From DASTRU01 sp035761045 (lineage in GTDB: Bacteria > Pseudomonadota > Gammaproteobacteria > Burkholderiales > Burkholderiaceae_E), in the NCBI GenBank assembly GCA_035761045.1, contig DASTRU010000245.1, positions 1-7,181 of the forward strand: DNA of 7,181 nucleotides, in the 5' to 3' direction. Numbering within the stretch: the first letter of the stretch is position 1; each line of letters starts with the position of its first letter. The position numbers and the translations under genes are program-made. Shown here piece by piece: positions 6,664-7,181 of this stretch. The notes under the pieces were generated by a model. That model had not been told where the DNA came from. It ran no database searches and worked only from the letters and a program-made list of their open reading frames with translations.

Positions 6664-7181
6664 CCAACACCTTTCCGCGCGTTCCCGCGCCCTATGCCGT
6701 AGTAATTCAACCCTGCCGCGCGTACGGCGGCGGGATTGTAAAGATTGCGCCCGTCGAATAACGCGCGCGCTTTAAGTGTTTGAGCAAGCCAACCGAAATC
6801 GGGGCTGCGAAACTCCAGCCATTCCGTAACAACCGCCAACGCATCGGCGCCTTCGCACGCGTCATGAGCCGATTTGGCGAACGTGACGCCGGTCGTATGG
6901 GCGAGAAGGGAGCGCGCGTTATCGATGGCGATGGGGTCGTAGGCACGCACTTGCGCACCCGCCGCCGTCAAGGCCTCGATTAACGACAAGCTCGGGGCTT
7001 CGCGCATGTCATCGGTGTTCGCCTTAAAGGCCAGCCCCCACAGCGCGATCGTGCGTCCGCGTAATTCACCGTTGAAATGCGCGGCGATTTTGTCGGCCAA
7101 GATACGACGTTGACGATGGTTCACGTCGATTGCCGAACGCAGCATGCGCGCGGGCTCGCCCGCCTCCTCGGCGGTATGAAC
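6660..7181 (-). CDS. ugd: UDP-glucose 6-dehydrogenase, C-terminal part; runs off right edge
   Basis: The visible 173 codons are the C-terminal part of an NAD-dependent UDP-glucose/GDP-mannose dehydrogenase, which oxidises C6 of the sugar twice. Seen: VHTAEEAGEPARMLRSAIDVN at the window edge corresponds to the segment that follows the catalytic G-G-S-C-F-P-K-D motif, which should lie just beyond position 7181. GRTIALWGLAFKANTDDMRE (residues 42-61 of the visible part) and APS open the UDP-binding C-terminal domain, and FDGRNLYNP (142-150) is its conserved arginine region. An ATG at 7145 is internal, because the family homology continues upstream of it. The stop TGA (6662-6660) overlaps the epimerase ATG. 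UDP-glucose rather than GDP-mannose is favoured by FDGRNLY and by the adjacent UDP-glucuronate epimerase. It is the first visible gene of the leftward operon. Confidence 0.93.
   Translation of the reverse strand, partial: VHTAEEAGEPARMLRSAIDVNHRQRRILADKIAAHFNGELRGRTIALWGLAFKANTDDMREAPSLSLIEALTAAGAQVRAYDPIAIDNARSLLAHTTGVTFAKSAHDACEGADALAVVTEWLEFRSPDFGWLAQTLKARALFDGRNLYNPAAVRAAGLNYYGIGRGNARKGVG
6670..6676 (-). promoter_or_regulatory. Ribosome binding site of the epimerase gene
   Basis: Read on the minus strand, GGAAAGG ends 6 nt before ATG 6663. It lies inside the 3' end of the dehydrogenase gene and supports the epimerase start. It is the only well-spaced purine-rich Shine-Dalgarno I see in the window; the other starts lack one and may depend on coupling. 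Confidence 0.6.

Overview
The window is a polysaccharide-biosynthesis locus from a fairly GC-rich bacterium, most likely a beta- or gammaproteobacterium. The main lineage clue is the gene at 538-1875. Its N-terminus and overall form match the 'putative O-glycosylation ligase, exosortase A-associated' family, which is typical of exosortase (XrtA/EpsH)-PEP-CTERM exopolysaccharide loci in Pseudomonadota. No exosortase, PEP-CTERM protein, RNA gene, insertion sequence or CRISPR array is visible, so the exosortase link rests on family recognition only. The host assignment is inference.

Layout, left to right. (1) Positions 1-341, minus strand, hold the first 113 codons of an asparagine-synthase-like protein that runs off the left edge. 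It lacks the N-terminal cysteine normally used for glutamine hydrolysis. (2) Positions 342-537 are a divergent intergenic region with repeated TCACGC motifs, two of them forming an 8-bp inverted repeat. (3) Plus strand: an O-antigen ligase/polymerase-like membrane protein (538-1875) and, 3 nt later, a Wzx-type flippase (1879-3378). (4) Minus strand, converging on the flippase with only 4 nt between stops, is a tightly packed operon read from the right edge leftward: UDP-glucose 6-dehydrogenase C-terminus (6660-7181, partial), UDP-glucuronate 4-epimerase-like protein (5683-6663), NodB-type polysaccharide deacetylase (4669-5679) and a GT4-like glycosyltransferase (3383-4672). Two of its three junctions are ATGA overlaps and the third is a 3-nt gap.

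The genes fit one pathway. The dehydrogenase makes UDP-glucuronate and the epimerase would turn it into UDP-galacturonate. The glycosyltransferase adds a sugar to a lipid-linked or growing glycan, the flippase carries lipid-linked repeat units across the inner membrane, and the ligase-like protein polymerises or transfers the glycan on the periplasmic side. The deacetylase would remove N- or O-acetyl groups. The asparagine-synthase-like protein may modify a carboxyl group, and the uronic acids made here are plausible substrates, but that is a hypothesis. The whole window is coding except the 196-bp divergent region and gaps of a few bases.
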